This document shows, piece after piece, positions 32,843 to 41,944 of a stretch of DNA of 64,000 nt (its first letter is position 1; every line of letters starts with the position of its first letter). The notes under the pieces are model-generated. The model did not search any database, had not been told where the DNA came from, and saw nothing but the letters and a program-made list of their open reading frames with translations. Position numbers and translations under genes: made by a program. The DNA comes from Martinezella lusitana. Its GTDB lineage: Bacteria; Pseudomonadota; Alphaproteobacteria; Rhizobiales; Rhizobiaceae. The stretch is taken from assembly GCF_016901135.1 (NCBI RefSeq), contig NZ_JAFEVL010000075.1:496001-560000 (forward strand). Direction: 5' to 3'.

Positions 32843-33853
32843 ATGACTGTAAAAGTAGCCATCAACGGCTTTGGCCGTATCGGTCGCAACGTTCTGCGCG
32901 CCATCGTCGAATCCGGCCGCACCGACATCGAAGTCGTTGCCATCAACGACCTCGGCCCGGTCGAGACCAATGCCCATCTTCTGCGTTACGATTCGATCCA
33001 TGGCCGTTTCCCGGCCGAGGTGAAGGTCGAGGGCGACACGATCATTGTTGGCGGCGGCAAGCCAATCAAGGTCACGGCGATCAAGGATCCGGCAACGCTG
33101 CCGCACCGCGACCTCGGCGTCGATATCGCCATGGAATGCACGGGCATCTTCACTGCCCGCGACAAGGCCGCCGCTCACCTGACAGCCGGTGCCAAGCGCG
33201 TCATCGTTTCCGCTCCTGCTGATGGCGCCGACCTGACCGTCGTTTTCGGTGTCAACCACGACCAGCTCACCAAGGAGCATTTGGTCATCTCCAACGCGTC
33301 CTGTACCACGAACTGCCTGGTGCCGGTCGTCAAGGTCCTCGACGACGCCATCGGTATCGATCATGGCTTCATGACGACCATCCACTCCTACACCGGCGAC
33401 CAGCCGACGCTCGACACCATGCACAAGGACCTGTACCGCGCCCGCGCCGCAGCCCTGTCCATGATCCCGACCTCGACGGGCGCTGCAAAGGCTGTTGGTC
33501 TCGTTCTGCCGCACCTGAAGGGCAAGCTCGACGGCACGTCGATCCGCGTTCCGACCCCGAACGTTTCGGTTGTCGACTTCAAGTTCGTGTCCAAGAAGGC
33601 AACGACGGTCGGTGAAATCAACGAAGCCATCAAGGCTGCATCGAACGGCAAGCTGAAGGGCATCCTCGGCTACACCGACGAGCCGCTGGTTTCCCGCGAC
33701 TTCAACCATGACAGCCATTCGTCGATCTTCGCGACCGACCAGACCAAGGTTCTGGAAGGCAACTTCGTGCGCGTCCTGTCCTGGTACGACAACGAATGGG
33801 GCTTCTCCAGCCGCATGTCCGACACGGCCGTCGCGCTTGCCAAGCTGATCTGA
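32843..33853 (+). CDS. gap: Type I glyceraldehyde-3-phosphate dehydrogenase
   Basis: A 336-residue GAPDH with NAD motif INGFGRIGRNVLRA, active-site SNASCTTNCL with the catalytic cysteine, and the C-terminal SWYDNEWGFSSRM. The start MTVKVAINGFG is preceded by GGGAGTG; an in-frame ATG 21 bases upstream is less likely. It lies 65 bases after tkt. Confidence 0.97.
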   Translation: MTVKVAINGFGRIGRNVLRAIVESGRTDIEVVAINDLGPVETNAHLLRYDSIHGRFPAEVKVEGDTIIVGGGKPIKVTAIKDPATLPHRDLGVDIAMECTGIFTARDKAAAHLTAGAKRVIVSAPADGADLTVVFGVNHDQLTKEHLVISNASCTTNCLVPVVKVLDDAIGIDHGFMTTIHSYTGDQPTLDTMHKDLYRARAAALSMIPTSTGAAKAVGLVLPHLKGKLDGTSIRVPTPNVSVVDFKFVSKKATTVGEINEAIKAASNGKLKGILGYTDEPLVSRDFNHDSHSSIFATDQTKVLEGNFVRVLSWYDNEWGFSSRMSDTAVALAKLI

Positions 33854-33855
33854 TC

Positions 33856-34443
33856 ATGGCCTTCCGCTCTCTCCTTCCGACGACAGTCCGCTGGCGTCCG
33901 ATCGAAGGAGACGGACTGGAGCATCTGACGATCGCTCCGATCAACGACACGGCCACTGGCGCGACCATTCGCGCCAGTGGCATGATTATCGGCGGACGTG
34001 GCGGTTCGCCCTACGGCGTCTTCTACCGCATCGACTGCACGGCCAACTGGGCCGTTCTATCCTTTAGCGTCGATACCACCGATGGCCGGCGCCTTGCCCT
34101 GCTTTCCGACGGCAAGGGGCATTGGCGCACCGAAGACGGCCTTGCCCTGCCGCAATTCGACGGCTGTATCGACATCGACCTCTATGGTTCGCCCTTCACC
34201 AACAGCCTGCCGATCCGCCGGCTCGAGCTGACGCCGGAAGACGGAACGGCGAAGCTTTCCATGCTCTATATTCCGTTCGACAGTTTCGATCCCGTACGCG
34301 ACGGCCAGCACTACACCTGCATCGTGCCGGGAGCGCTCTATCGCTATGCCGCCGAAGACAGGGCCTTCACCGTCGACCTGCCTGTCGACGCGGACGGCCT
34401 GGTAATCGACTATCCTATCTATTTCAAGCGTGTCGACGTCTGA
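33856..34443 (+). CDS. DUF1089/putative glycolipid-binding family protein
   Basis: A 195-residue soluble protein resembling the putative glycolipid-binding (DUF1089) family: N-terminal TTVRWRPIEGDGLEHL, central GSPFTNSLPIRRLEL and C-terminal DGLVIDYPIYFKRVD. No signal peptide or membrane segment. Its ATG lies two bases after the gap stop, so it is translated from the gap message. No established function. Confidence 0.82.
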   Translation: MAFRSLLPTTVRWRPIEGDGLEHLTIAPINDTATGATIRASGMIIGGRGGSPYGVFYRIDCTANWAVLSFSVDTTDGRRLALLSDGKGHWRTEDGLALPQFDGCIDIDLYGSPFTNSLPIRRLELTPEDGTAKLSMLYIPFDSFDPVRDGQHYTCIVPGALYRYAAEDRAFTVDLPVDADGLVIDYPIYFKRVDV

Positions 34444-34764
34444 TCCGCAGCCGCGATCGATCCGCGCATCTTCTTAAAAACATTTCAGATTTTTTCGCCT
34501 CCTGCCCTGCTATGGTCCAGATTTACCAATAAATTTCCAAATGGAATTCTCCCAGGGCGTTCCAAAGCCGCACGGCCGTTCTGGCGGTGCGCCTCACATC
34601 ATGATGTCGCAGCCATCGGAGCGGATCTATATCCCAAGACCCTCCCCGAAAGGCATCCGTGTTTGCAAAATTGCATGGCGCGATAGCATGATGGACGATG
34701 GGGGAGTTTTGAACGATCCGGGCTTTTGGTCCCAGCAGCGGCGCACTGGAAGGGGAAGAACAAG
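34444..34764. other. Untranslated gap upstream of the antiporter gene
   Basis: About 320 bases with no convincing gene or clear terminator. It probably holds the promoter of the antiporter gene. A T-rich stretch at 34485-34500 could mark the end of the gap transcript. Confidence 0.3.
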
Positions 34765-36615
34765 GTGGAGGCATTTTACGTCATCGTGCTGGTCAGCACG
34801 GTCCTGATCCTGATCGCGGCTTTCTCGAGCCTGCTTGCCTTCCGCTTCGGCGCCCCACTGCTGTTGCTGTTCCTGATGATCGGGCTCGCGGCCGGCACGG
34901 ATGGGCTGGGCATCGAATTCTCCAACAATTATCTCGCCTATATCCTCGGCTCCCTCGCGCTTGCCATCATCCTCTTCGATTCCGGCTACGGCACGCCGAT
35001 CCAGGCGTTCAAGCTCGCGGCAGCGCCGGCCCTGACCATCGCCTCCGTCGGCGTTCTCGTGACCGCAGCTCTGTTTGCCCTCGCCTCCACTTGGCTTCTC
35101 GGCTTCACCTGGCTGCAGGGCCTGCTGCTCGGTTCGATCGTCGCCTCCACCGACGCTGCCGCCGTCTTCTTCCTGCTGCGCATCGGCGGCATCAATATCC
35201 GCGACAAGGTGCGCTCCACACTGGAAGTCGAATCCGGCACCAACGATCCGATGGCCATCTTCCTGACGCTGGCCCTGGTCGAGCTGCTGGCAAGCGGCGA
35301 AGGCTATGGCGGCATCAACCTTGCCATGCTGGCGACGTTTATCCAGCAGATGGGGCTTGGCGTTATCCTCGGCCTGCTCGGCGGCATGATGATCGTCCTC
35401 ATTGTCAGCCGCCTGGAGACCGATCGCGGCTTGACGCCGATTTTCGTGTTGGCGCTGGCGCTGCTCGTCTTTTCCTTCACCGGCGCCGTCGGCGGCAGTG
35501 GCTTCCTGGCCGTCTATGTCGCTGGCATCTATGCCGGCAACCGCAAGATGCCGGCCTCGGCCTCCATCAAGCGCTTCCAGGACGGCATGACCTGGCTGGC
35601 CCAGATCATCATGTTCCTCGTCCTTGGCCTGCTCGCCACGCCATCGCAGTTTCCCGCAATCGCCATCCCCTCGGTAGCTCTGGCCCTGTTCCTGATCTTC
35701 ATTGCCCGGCCGATCGCCGTCTGGCTCTGCCTGCTGCCCTTCGATTATACCCAGCGCGAGACCGGCTTCGTCGCTTGGGTCGGCCTGCGCGGCGCCGTCT
35801 CCATCCTGCTTGCGATCATGCCGATCCTCGGCAATCTCGAGGCAGGCCAGACCTATTTCAACGTGGCCTTCATCGTCGTGCTGGTGTCGCTGCTCGTCCA
35901 GGGCTGGACCATCAAGCCCATGGCGCGCAAGCTCGGCCTCATCGTGCCACCTCGCATCGGCGCGATCGACAAGGTCGAGGTCGACCTGCCGGGCACGGCC
36001 AGTCACGAGCTGCTTTCCTATCGCGTCGTGAAAGACAGCCCGGTTCTGCGCGGCGAGCGCATTCCGCGCTGGGCCATGCCTTCTCTCGTCGTGCGCGACG
36101 GCAAGTCGATGCGCTATCAGTATGCCGGCCGCCTGCGCGAAAACGATGTCATCTATCTCTTCATCGCGCCCAGCTATTCGCGCCTGCTCGATCGCCTCTT
36201 CGCCAGCCGCGCGGCGGTCGATCCTGATGATGCCGAATTCTTCGGCGCCTTCTCGATCTCGCCGTTGCGCCCCGCCGCCGATCTCGACGCGGCCTATGGG
36301 CCGGGGCTGCTCAGCGAACACGAGAAGGGCCTCACCATCGCCGAACTCATGCGTCAGCGCCTCGGCGGCAAGGCCGATTATGCCGACCGGGTGCGTCTCG
36401 GCGAAATCATCCTCATCGTCCGCGATCTCGATGAGAACGATCATATCCAGTCTGTTGGGATGTCGTTGGAAGCGTTAGAACCGCCGGTCATCCTGCCGAT
36501 TTTCATCAATCTGCACGATATTCTGAACGGCATTCGCAGCTTTCTGCGCAGACGTCGCGAACGTGCGGGAGGGGCTGTTTCAACCGATTCCAATACCGGC
36601 AAAAACGACGCCTGA
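34765..36615 (+). CDS. Potassium/proton antiporter (NhaP2/CvrA type)
   Basis: A 616-residue cation:proton antiporter. About 12-13 membrane helices fill residues 1-390, with the ion-site region SIVASTDAAAVFFLL and ESGTNDPMAIFLTL. A TrkA-C-like domain (about 420-485, YRVVKDSPVLRGERIP) and a CorC/HlyC-like end follow, the layout of NhaP2-type proteins that export K+. The GTG at 34765 has AGGGGA 8 bases upstream and puts the first helix at the N terminus; a TTG at 34726 is the alternative. It sits between gap and pgk, an unusual neighbour. Confidence 0.9.
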   Translation: MEAFYVIVLVSTVLILIAAFSSLLAFRFGAPLLLLFLMIGLAAGTDGLGIEFSNNYLAYILGSLALAIILFDSGYGTPIQAFKLAAAPALTIASVGVLVTAALFALASTWLLGFTWLQGLLLGSIVASTDAAAVFFLLRIGGINIRDKVRSTLEVESGTNDPMAIFLTLALVELLASGEGYGGINLAMLATFIQQMGLGVILGLLGGMMIVLIVSRLETDRGLTPIFVLALALLVFSFTGAVGGSGFLAVYVAGIYAGNRKMPASASIKRFQDGMTWLAQIIMFLVLGLLATPSQFPAIAIPSVALALFLIFIARPIAVWLCLLPFDYTQRETGFVAWVGLRGAVSILLAIMPILGNLEAGQTYFNVAFIVVLVSLLVQGWTIKPMARKLGLIVPPRIGAIDKVEVDLPGTASHELLSYRVVKDSPVLRGERIPRWAMPSLVVRDGKSMRYQYAGRLRENDVIYLFIAPSYSRLLDRLFASRAAVDPDDAEFFGAFSISPLRPAADLDAAYGPGLLSEHEKGLTIAELMRQRLGGKADYADRVRLGEIILIVRDLDENDHIQSVGMSLEALEPPVILPIFINLHDILNGIRSFLRRRRERAGGAVSTDSNTGKNDA

Positions 36616-36687
36616 CCGCCTTGCGTCTCCGATCATCCGTAGTATGGTCGGCGCACTTCACGCTACCAACAACATTGGATCCTCCCC

Positions 36688-37890
36688 ATGGCAGCCTTCA
36701 AAACCCTCGACGATCTCACCGACATCACCGGCAAGCGCGTGCTCGTGCGCGTCGACCTGAATGTGCCGGTCAAGGACGGCAAGGTCACCGATGCGACCCG
36801 CATCGAGCGCGTCACGCCGACGATTCTGGAACTGTCCGAAAAGGGTGCCAAGGTGATCCTGCTCGCCCACTTCGGCCGCCCGAAGGATGGCCCGTCACCG
36901 GACCTTTCCCTCGGCCTCATCATCCCGGCGGTCGAGGAAGTCCTCGACCACGCCGTTCTCTTCGCCTCCGATTGCATCGGTGCCCCGGCTGCCGACGCGA
37001 TTGCCCAGATGAACAATGGTGACATCCTGTTGCTGGAAAATACCCGCTTCCATAAGGAAGAAGAAAAGAACGACGTGGCCTTCACCAAGGCGCTTGCCGC
37101 CAATGGCGACATCTACGTTAACGACGCCTTCTCTGCTGCCCACCGTGCCCACTCCTCGACCGAAGGCCTCGCCCACCTCCTGCCGGCCTATGCCGGCCGC
37201 ACCATGCAGGCCGAGCTTGAGGCCCTGGAAAAAGGCCTCGGCAACCCGGTCCGCCCGGTCGTCGCCATCGTTGGCGGCGCCAAGGTCTCGACCAAGATCG
37301 ACCTGCTGATGAACCTCGTGAAGAGGGTCGATGCGCTGGTGATCGGCGGCGGCATGGCCAACACGTTCCTTGCCGCTCGCGGCACGAATGTCGGCAAGTC
37401 GCTTTGCGAGCATGACCTCGCCAACACCGCCAAGCAGATCATGATCGAAGCCGCCACGTCCGGCTGCGCGATCGTCCTGCCGGAAGACGGCGTCGTCGCC
37501 CGCGAGTTCAAGGCAGGCGCCGACAACGAGGTCGTCGCCATCGAAGCCATCCCGGCTGACGCCATGGTGCTCGATGTCGGCCCGAAGTCGGTTGAGGCAA
37601 TCAAGAGCTGGATCGGCCGCGCCACGACGCTGGTCTGGAACGGCCCGCTCGGCGCCTTCGAAATCGCCCCCTTCGATGCCGCAACCGTTGCGGCCGCCAA
37701 ATATGCCGCCGAATGCACTAGGAACGGCAAGCTGACCTCCGTCGCCGGTGGCGGCGACACGGTTTCCGCGCTCAATCACGCCGGCGTTGCCGATGACTTC
37801 ACCTACGTCTCGACCGCCGGCGGCGCCTTCCTCGAATGGATGGAGGGCAAGGTTCTGCCCGGCGTCGCCGTTCTCCAGACGGCCAAGTAA
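36688..37890 (+). CDS. pgk: Phosphoglycerate kinase
   Basis: A 400-residue glycolytic kinase: RVDLNVPVKDGKVTD at about residue 22, ILLAHFGRPKDGPSP (arginine and phosphate contacts), NDAFSAAHRAHSS, and the nucleotide end VAGGGDTVSAL near 352. Length and motifs are normal. It is followed by a terminator hairpin, so fba has its own promoter. Confidence 0.97.
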   Translation: MAAFKTLDDLTDITGKRVLVRVDLNVPVKDGKVTDATRIERVTPTILELSEKGAKVILLAHFGRPKDGPSPDLSLGLIIPAVEEVLDHAVLFASDCIGAPAADAIAQMNNGDILLLENTRFHKEEEKNDVAFTKALAANGDIYVNDAFSAAHRAHSSTEGLAHLLPAYAGRTMQAELEALEKGLGNPVRPVVAIVGGAKVSTKIDLLMNLVKRVDALVIGGGMANTFLAARGTNVGKSLCEHDLANTAKQIMIEAATSGCAIVLPEDGVVAREFKAGADNEVVAIEAIPADAMVLDVGPKSVEAIKSWIGRATTLVWNGPLGAFEIAPFDAATVAAAKYAAECTRNGKLTSVAGGGDTVSALNHAGVADDFTYVSTAGGAFLEWMEGKVLPGVAVLQTAK

Positions 37891-37917
37891 GCGCGTTCGC
37901 ACAAACGAGTGAAGAGA

Positions 37918-37950
37918 GCCGCGAAGGCGAAGGCTTTCGCGGCTTTCCTG
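37918..37950 (+). terminator. Terminator of pgk
   Basis: Stem GCCGCGAA (37918-37925) with TTCGCGGC (37936-37943), loop about 10 bases, followed by TTTCCTG. Good stem, modest T tract. Confidence 0.7.
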
Positions 37951-37975
37951 TGAGTGCTAAGATAGCCTCCGAAAC

Positions 37976-38010
37976 TTTCAAACGGTTGAAATCATTTCAA
38001 TCGTTTCAAT
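37976..38010. promoter_or_regulatory. 35-bp near-perfect palindrome upstream of fba (operator candidate)
   Basis: Centred on C37993. The inner 15 bases TTGAAATCATTTCAA are perfectly palindromic, and the full 17-base arms match at 14 of 17 positions. A sigma-70-like pair TTAGCC-N17-TATACT follows immediately (about 38014-38042). The position just upstream of a promoter suggests an operator for a regulator of central carbon metabolism, perhaps of the LacI type; this is inference. Confidence 0.6.
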
Positions 38011-38102
38011 TAGTTAGCCAGCCATTTCCCTCCTTCTATACTTCTGTTATCGCCGATCTATATTGATCTTGTCGCCGACTGAAATCGCCTTGGAGAAACA
38101 AA

Positions 38103-39128
38103 ATGAGCGAACGAATTGAAGACATTGCCGTAAAGATGGTTGCCGGTGGCAAGGGCCTCCTGGCGGCGGATGAATCCACCGCCACCAACAAGAAGCGCTT
38201 CGACACCATCTCTCTCGTCTCCACGGAAGAGAGCCGCCGCGACTATCGCGAAATGCTCTTCCGCTCCGAAGACGCGATGAAGAAATACATCTCCGGCGTC
38301 ATCCTCTATGAGGAAACCCTCTTTCAGAAAGCCGCGAACGGCACGCCTTTCGTCGACGTCATCAGGGCCGCAGACAGCATTCCCGGCATCAAGGTCGATA
38401 TTGGCGCCAAGCCGCTGGCCGGCTTCCCGGGCGAAACCATCACCGAAGGCCTCGACGGCCTCGCCGATCGCCTGGCGAAATATTACGAAGCCGGCGCCCG
38501 TTTCGCCAAGTGGCGCGGCGTGATCGCTATTTCCGACACGCTGCCGACCTATGGCGCCGTCAAGGCCAACGCCCATGCGCTTGCCCGTTACGCCGCCCTT
38601 TGCCAGCAGGCCAAAATCGTCCCGATCGTCGAGCCGGAAGTGCTGATGGACGGCGAACCCGGCACGCAGGATCTCGACCGCAGCGAGGAAGTGACCCGCT
38701 GGACGCTGCAGATCGTCTTCCAGGAGCTCGCGGAAGCCCGCATCAAGCTCGAAGGCATGATCCTGAAGCCGAGCATGGTCATTGACGGCAAGAAGGCTCG
38801 CAAGGCTTCCGTCGAGCAGGTTGCCGAGCGCACCGTCAAGGTGCTGAAGGAAACCGTGCCCTCGGCCGTTCCCGGCATCGCCTTCCTCTCCGGCGGCCAG
38901 TCGACCGAAGAAGCGACCGCCCATCTCTCCGCCATCAACTCCGGCTACGACCTGCCCTGGCAGGTGACCTTCTCCTATGGCCGCGCCCTGCAGGACAGTG
39001 CGCTGAAGGCATGGGGCGGCAAGCCGGAAAACGTCGCCGCCGGCCAGCGCGCCTTCGCCCATCGCGCCGAGATGAACTATCTCGCCGCCAAGGGCAGCTG
39101 GACGAAGGATCGCGAACAGGCTGCTTGA
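38103..39128 (+). CDS. fba: Class I fructose-bisphosphate aldolase
   Basis: A 341-residue Schiff-base aldolase: AGGKGLLAADESTATNKKRF near the start, VEPEVLMDG, and LEGMILKPSMV, whose lysine is the Schiff-base residue of class I aldolases; LSGGQSTEEATAHL follows. It is the animal/plant-like class I enzyme, not the metal-dependent class II type. Preceded by a palindromic operator candidate and followed by a strong terminator. Confidence 0.96.
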   Translation: MSERIEDIAVKMVAGGKGLLAADESTATNKKRFDTISLVSTEESRRDYREMLFRSEDAMKKYISGVILYEETLFQKAANGTPFVDVIRAADSIPGIKVDIGAKPLAGFPGETITEGLDGLADRLAKYYEAGARFAKWRGVIAISDTLPTYGAVKANAHALARYAALCQQAKIVPIVEPEVLMDGEPGTQDLDRSEEVTRWTLQIVFQELAEARIKLEGMILKPSMVIDGKKARKASVEQVAERTVKVLKETVPSAVPGIAFLSGGQSTEEATAHLSAINSGYDLPWQVTFSYGRALQDSALKAWGGKPENVAAGQRAFAHRAEMNYLAAKGSWTKDREQAA

Positions 39129-39152
39129 TTTCAGGTAGCGTTCGAATGAACA

Positions 39153-39187
39153 AAAAGCCCCGATCGCAATGCGGTCGGGGCTTTTTG
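39153..39187 (+). terminator. Intrinsic terminator of fba
   Basis: AAAAAGCCCCGA (39153-39164) pairs with TCGGGGCTTTTT (39176-39187), loop 11 bases, ending in five T. Strong rho-independent terminator that can work in both directions. Confidence 0.9.
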
Positions 39188-39371
39188 CTTTGATGCGGTA
39201 AGATGCGCCTGAAGAACCCCTTATCCGGCCCACCCGGTTTCTCTCTCAGTAAGTTGAAAGAACTACGCGGCCCGCTTGGGTACCAATTTTGGTGCAAAGG
39301 CTCAGAGCACTATGTGATCGCCATTTTCTGTGCCACAGCTGCCTGAAGAGATTTGCCGTTTCGAGGTTCTG

Positions 39372-40520
39372 ATGTGGAAGATAAGTTGCGTCGTCCTGCT
39401 TGCCTACGCCTGCATGGCAGGGCCTACCCTGTCGGCAGACCGTCCCGTGCACCTGACGGTGCCTAGCCCTGTCGGCAAAGACATCGCGGCCATGCCGCAG
39501 TTGATCGCGCCTGTCGACGATGCCGAACATCGTATTAACACCGCATTGAAGCGCCTGGATCTCAATGTTCTTAAGGCATCCAAGGACTGCAAGGGTGGTG
39601 ACTGGCAACGCTCGGTGGATGTTGCCATGAGGGGGCCTGGGTTCCTCAGCCTAGTCATCACGGATTCGCTTGATTGCGACGGAAGCGCCCACCCAGACTC
39701 GGGCACAATGTCTATCGTCTACGACCTGACGACGGGACAACCCGTCGACTGGACGCATCTGCTTCCAGCGACCCTAACCGGCACGGTAGCGTTGGCGCAA
39801 CAGGCAGACGGCACCAAAGTCGTCACCCTGGCTTCCAAGCGACTGTTCGATCTCTATATGGCTGGATACGGCGCTGGCGACGCACCGGGTAGCGACCTTG
39901 ACGATTGCAAGCAGGCTTTGCTGAGCGAGGCAACAGACGGACCACCGGGCATGATGGTCTGGCTGGACGCAAAGGGCGGCGGGTTGGCGCTCCAACTCGG
40001 GTTGCCACATGTGATGGCTGCCTGCGAGGAACCGGTTATCATACCTGCGGCAGTGCTCAAAACAGAAGGGGCCCAGCCCGCGCTGCTAAAGGCTTTTGCG
40101 GCGACTATCCCGGCGACGACACAGCTTGCACAGGCCACGCCCGCCCCCGCAGAGACAAAGCTGCCGTTGCGTCCCGGCTACTACGTGAACTCGGATGCGC
40201 CGTGCGGAGAGGCATACCAGGCGATCGTCATCCAGTACACCGGCACGGCGTTCGAGGAAGGCTCCGACCTTTGCGCGATCGACGGAGTGACGCACGACGG
40301 CGCGTCCTACACGATGACGGAGAAATGTCAGGAGCAGACGAAGGGCAAGAAACACACGGCGAATGCCACCATCGCCGTCCCGGATTCCGATAGCTTTGTC
40401 ACCCAGGTCGCGGGCAGCACGACGCGCTACCGCTACTGCCCAATCTCCTCCTTGCCAGCGTCCTGGCAAAACTCGAAGGAAACCGTGCCGGATTTCCCGG
40501 CCTTCGGCCAAGGCGGGTGA
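39372..40520 (+). CDS. Secreted protein of unknown function
   Basis: A 382-residue protein not recognised. A signal peptide (MWKISCVVLLAYACMAGPTLSA) predicts export. About nine cysteines in the mature part suggest disulfides. Two parts are separated by an alanine/proline-rich linker near residues 255-275 (TTQLAQATPAPAETK); the C-terminal part begins LRPGYYVNSDAPCGE. The start at 39372 follows GAGG; an upstream in-frame start at 39330 would hide the signal peptide. Codon use is a little less GC-biased than its neighbours, so it may be a later acquisition. Confidence 0.75.
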   Translation: MWKISCVVLLAYACMAGPTLSADRPVHLTVPSPVGKDIAAMPQLIAPVDDAEHRINTALKRLDLNVLKASKDCKGGDWQRSVDVAMRGPGFLSLVITDSLDCDGSAHPDSGTMSIVYDLTTGQPVDWTHLLPATLTGTVALAQQADGTKVVTLASKRLFDLYMAGYGAGDAPGSDLDDCKQALLSEATDGPPGMMVWLDAKGGGLALQLGLPHVMAACEEPVIIPAAVLKTEGAQPALLKAFAATIPATTQLAQATPAPAETKLPLRPGYYVNSDAPCGEAYQAIVIQYTGTAFEEGSDLCAIDGVTHDGASYTMTEKCQEQTKGKKHTANATIAVPDSDSFVTQVAGSTTRYRYCPISSLPASWQNSKETVPDFPAFGQGG

Positions 40521-40570
40521 CTAGAGAACTGCGGTATCGACCCATTGCGGTCACCACCAACCAATTCCTT

Positions 40571-41380
40571 CTAGATGGTCGGCAGCATGCCACCATCGAG
40601 CCTCAGATTGACGCCGGTTATGTACGCGGCCCGCGGACTGACGAGGAACGAAACCGCATCGGCTATCTCCTCCAGGGTCCCCACGCGGCTCACGGGGACC
40701 TGGGCGAACATCGGCAGCACCGCTTGTTCGATCGTCTCCCACGAAGCGTCTTGCGCAAGTCCTTGCTCCACGGCGACCTCGCGAAACCGGGCGTCCAGCC
40801 TCGCGCTGTGTATCGTGCCGGGCGATACCGTATTGACTGTGACCCCGTCGGCAGCGACCGCCTTCGCCATAGAGACCGTCATTGCATTCATCGCGGCCTT
40901 GCAAGCGGAATAATCAGGCCTGGAGGCTGGCGGCATCAAACCGGCTAGGCTCGAAATGTTGACGACCCGCCCCCACTTGGCCTGCCGCATTCTCGGGAGC
41001 AGCAGGGTCGTTACTCTCACGGCAGCGAGAACGTTGCGATCGTAGGCGGACGCCCATGAAGCAGCGCGACTGCTCGTCCAATCCTCCGCGTCACCTGAGC
41101 CGCCGGCATTGTTGATCACGATGTCTATCGGACCGGCAAGCGCCTGTGCCTCATCGACGAGGCGCTGCACGTCGCCGTCAATCGTGAGGTCTCCGACAAC
41201 GGCATGGGCGCGTCCTCCGTCGGTGATGATGTCATGGACGACCCGTTCCGTTTGTGTCCTGTCGCGGCCATGGACAACGACGACCACCTTCTCGCGAGCA
41301 AGCCCTCTGGCGGTCGCTTCTCCAATACCTTTGCTGCTCCCGGTGATGAGCGCGGTCTTCCCGTCCAGTTTCAAATCCAT
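40571..41380 (-). CDS. SDR family oxidoreductase
   Basis: A 269-residue classical short-chain dehydrogenase: TGSSKGIG, INNAGGSG, catalytic serine in NISSLAG, YSACK as YxxxK, and GGM at the C-terminal end. Substrate unknown. The ATG at 41380 gives the standard MDLKLDGKTALITG start. It is divergent from an HxlR-type regulator with 47 bases between the starts, a typical regulator-target pair. Confidence 0.92.
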   Translation of the reverse strand: MDLKLDGKTALITGSSKGIGEATARGLAREKVVVVVHGRDRTQTERVVHDIITDGGRAHAVVGDLTIDGDVQRLVDEAQALAGPIDIVINNAGGSGDAEDWTSSRAASWASAYDRNVLAAVRVTTLLLPRMRQAKWGRVVNISSLAGLMPPASRPDYSACKAAMNAMTVSMAKAVAADGVTVNTVSPGTIHSARLDARFREVAVEQGLAQDASWETIEQAVLPMFAQVPVSRVGTLEEIADAVSFLVSPRAAYITGVNLRLDGGMLPTI

Positions 41381-41427
41381 TGCGCGGTACCTATCTTGAA
41401 GTCGATACCTCACAAAAGAACAGAACG

Positions 41428-41808
41428 ATGAGCGAGACAATTACGCACTTTAAAGTGCCCGTAGAACGCGAAGAGCGGTCAGTATGCCTCGGTCCGGACG
41501 GGTCTGTGGCACATGTCACCAGAATGCTTCGAATGATCAGCGGGCGCTGGAAGCTGCCGATCCTATTCCGCCTCTTCGCCGAGCCATCCATGCGGACCTC
41601 GCGATTGAAACGGGACATGCCGGGCATTTCGCAGAAGATGCTGACGCAGCACCTGCGAGAGCTTGAGAGTGACGGCCTTGTTGAGAGACGAGACTTTGGC
41701 GAGCAGCCGCCGCGCGTCGAGTATCAGCTCACCGATGCCGGTCGAGGGCTCATGCCTGTCTTAATGGCCGCGAGGGAGTTTTCGATAAGCCACGTCTCCG
41801 AAAAATAG
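41428..41808 (+). CDS. HxlR family winged-helix transcriptional regulator
   Basis: A 126-residue regulator with HxlR hallmarks: ISGRWKLPILFRL, LKRDMPGISQKMLTQHLREL and PPRVEYQLTDAG. HxlR proteins often sense electrophiles or aldehydes and control divergent oxidoreductase genes; the divergent SDR is the obvious target. The start at 41428 (MSETITHF) is preferred; the frame is open to 41380, which would overlap the SDR start. Confidence 0.9.
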   Translation: MSETITHFKVPVEREERSVCLGPDGSVAHVTRMLRMISGRWKLPILFRLFAEPSMRTSRLKRDMPGISQKMLTQHLRELESDGLVERRDFGEQPPRVEYQLTDAGRGLMPVLMAAREFSISHVSEK

Positions 41809-41944
41809 CTCTCCCACCCGCGTCCGAGTCTTATTCGAATTGGACGGATGACCTGAACTTGTCACCGGCACAAGTTCCGGCCTTCAGCCATGCTCGGCCC
41901 GCGGTTATATCCTTGGCAGTCCTATGAAAGCATCGGGAGCCGCC

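Noticed and set aside
34627..36444. 605-codon open frame antisense to the antiporter gene
   Set aside because: Low-complexity protein rich in D, E, Q and G with no domain pattern; the plus strand encodes a clear membrane antiporter.
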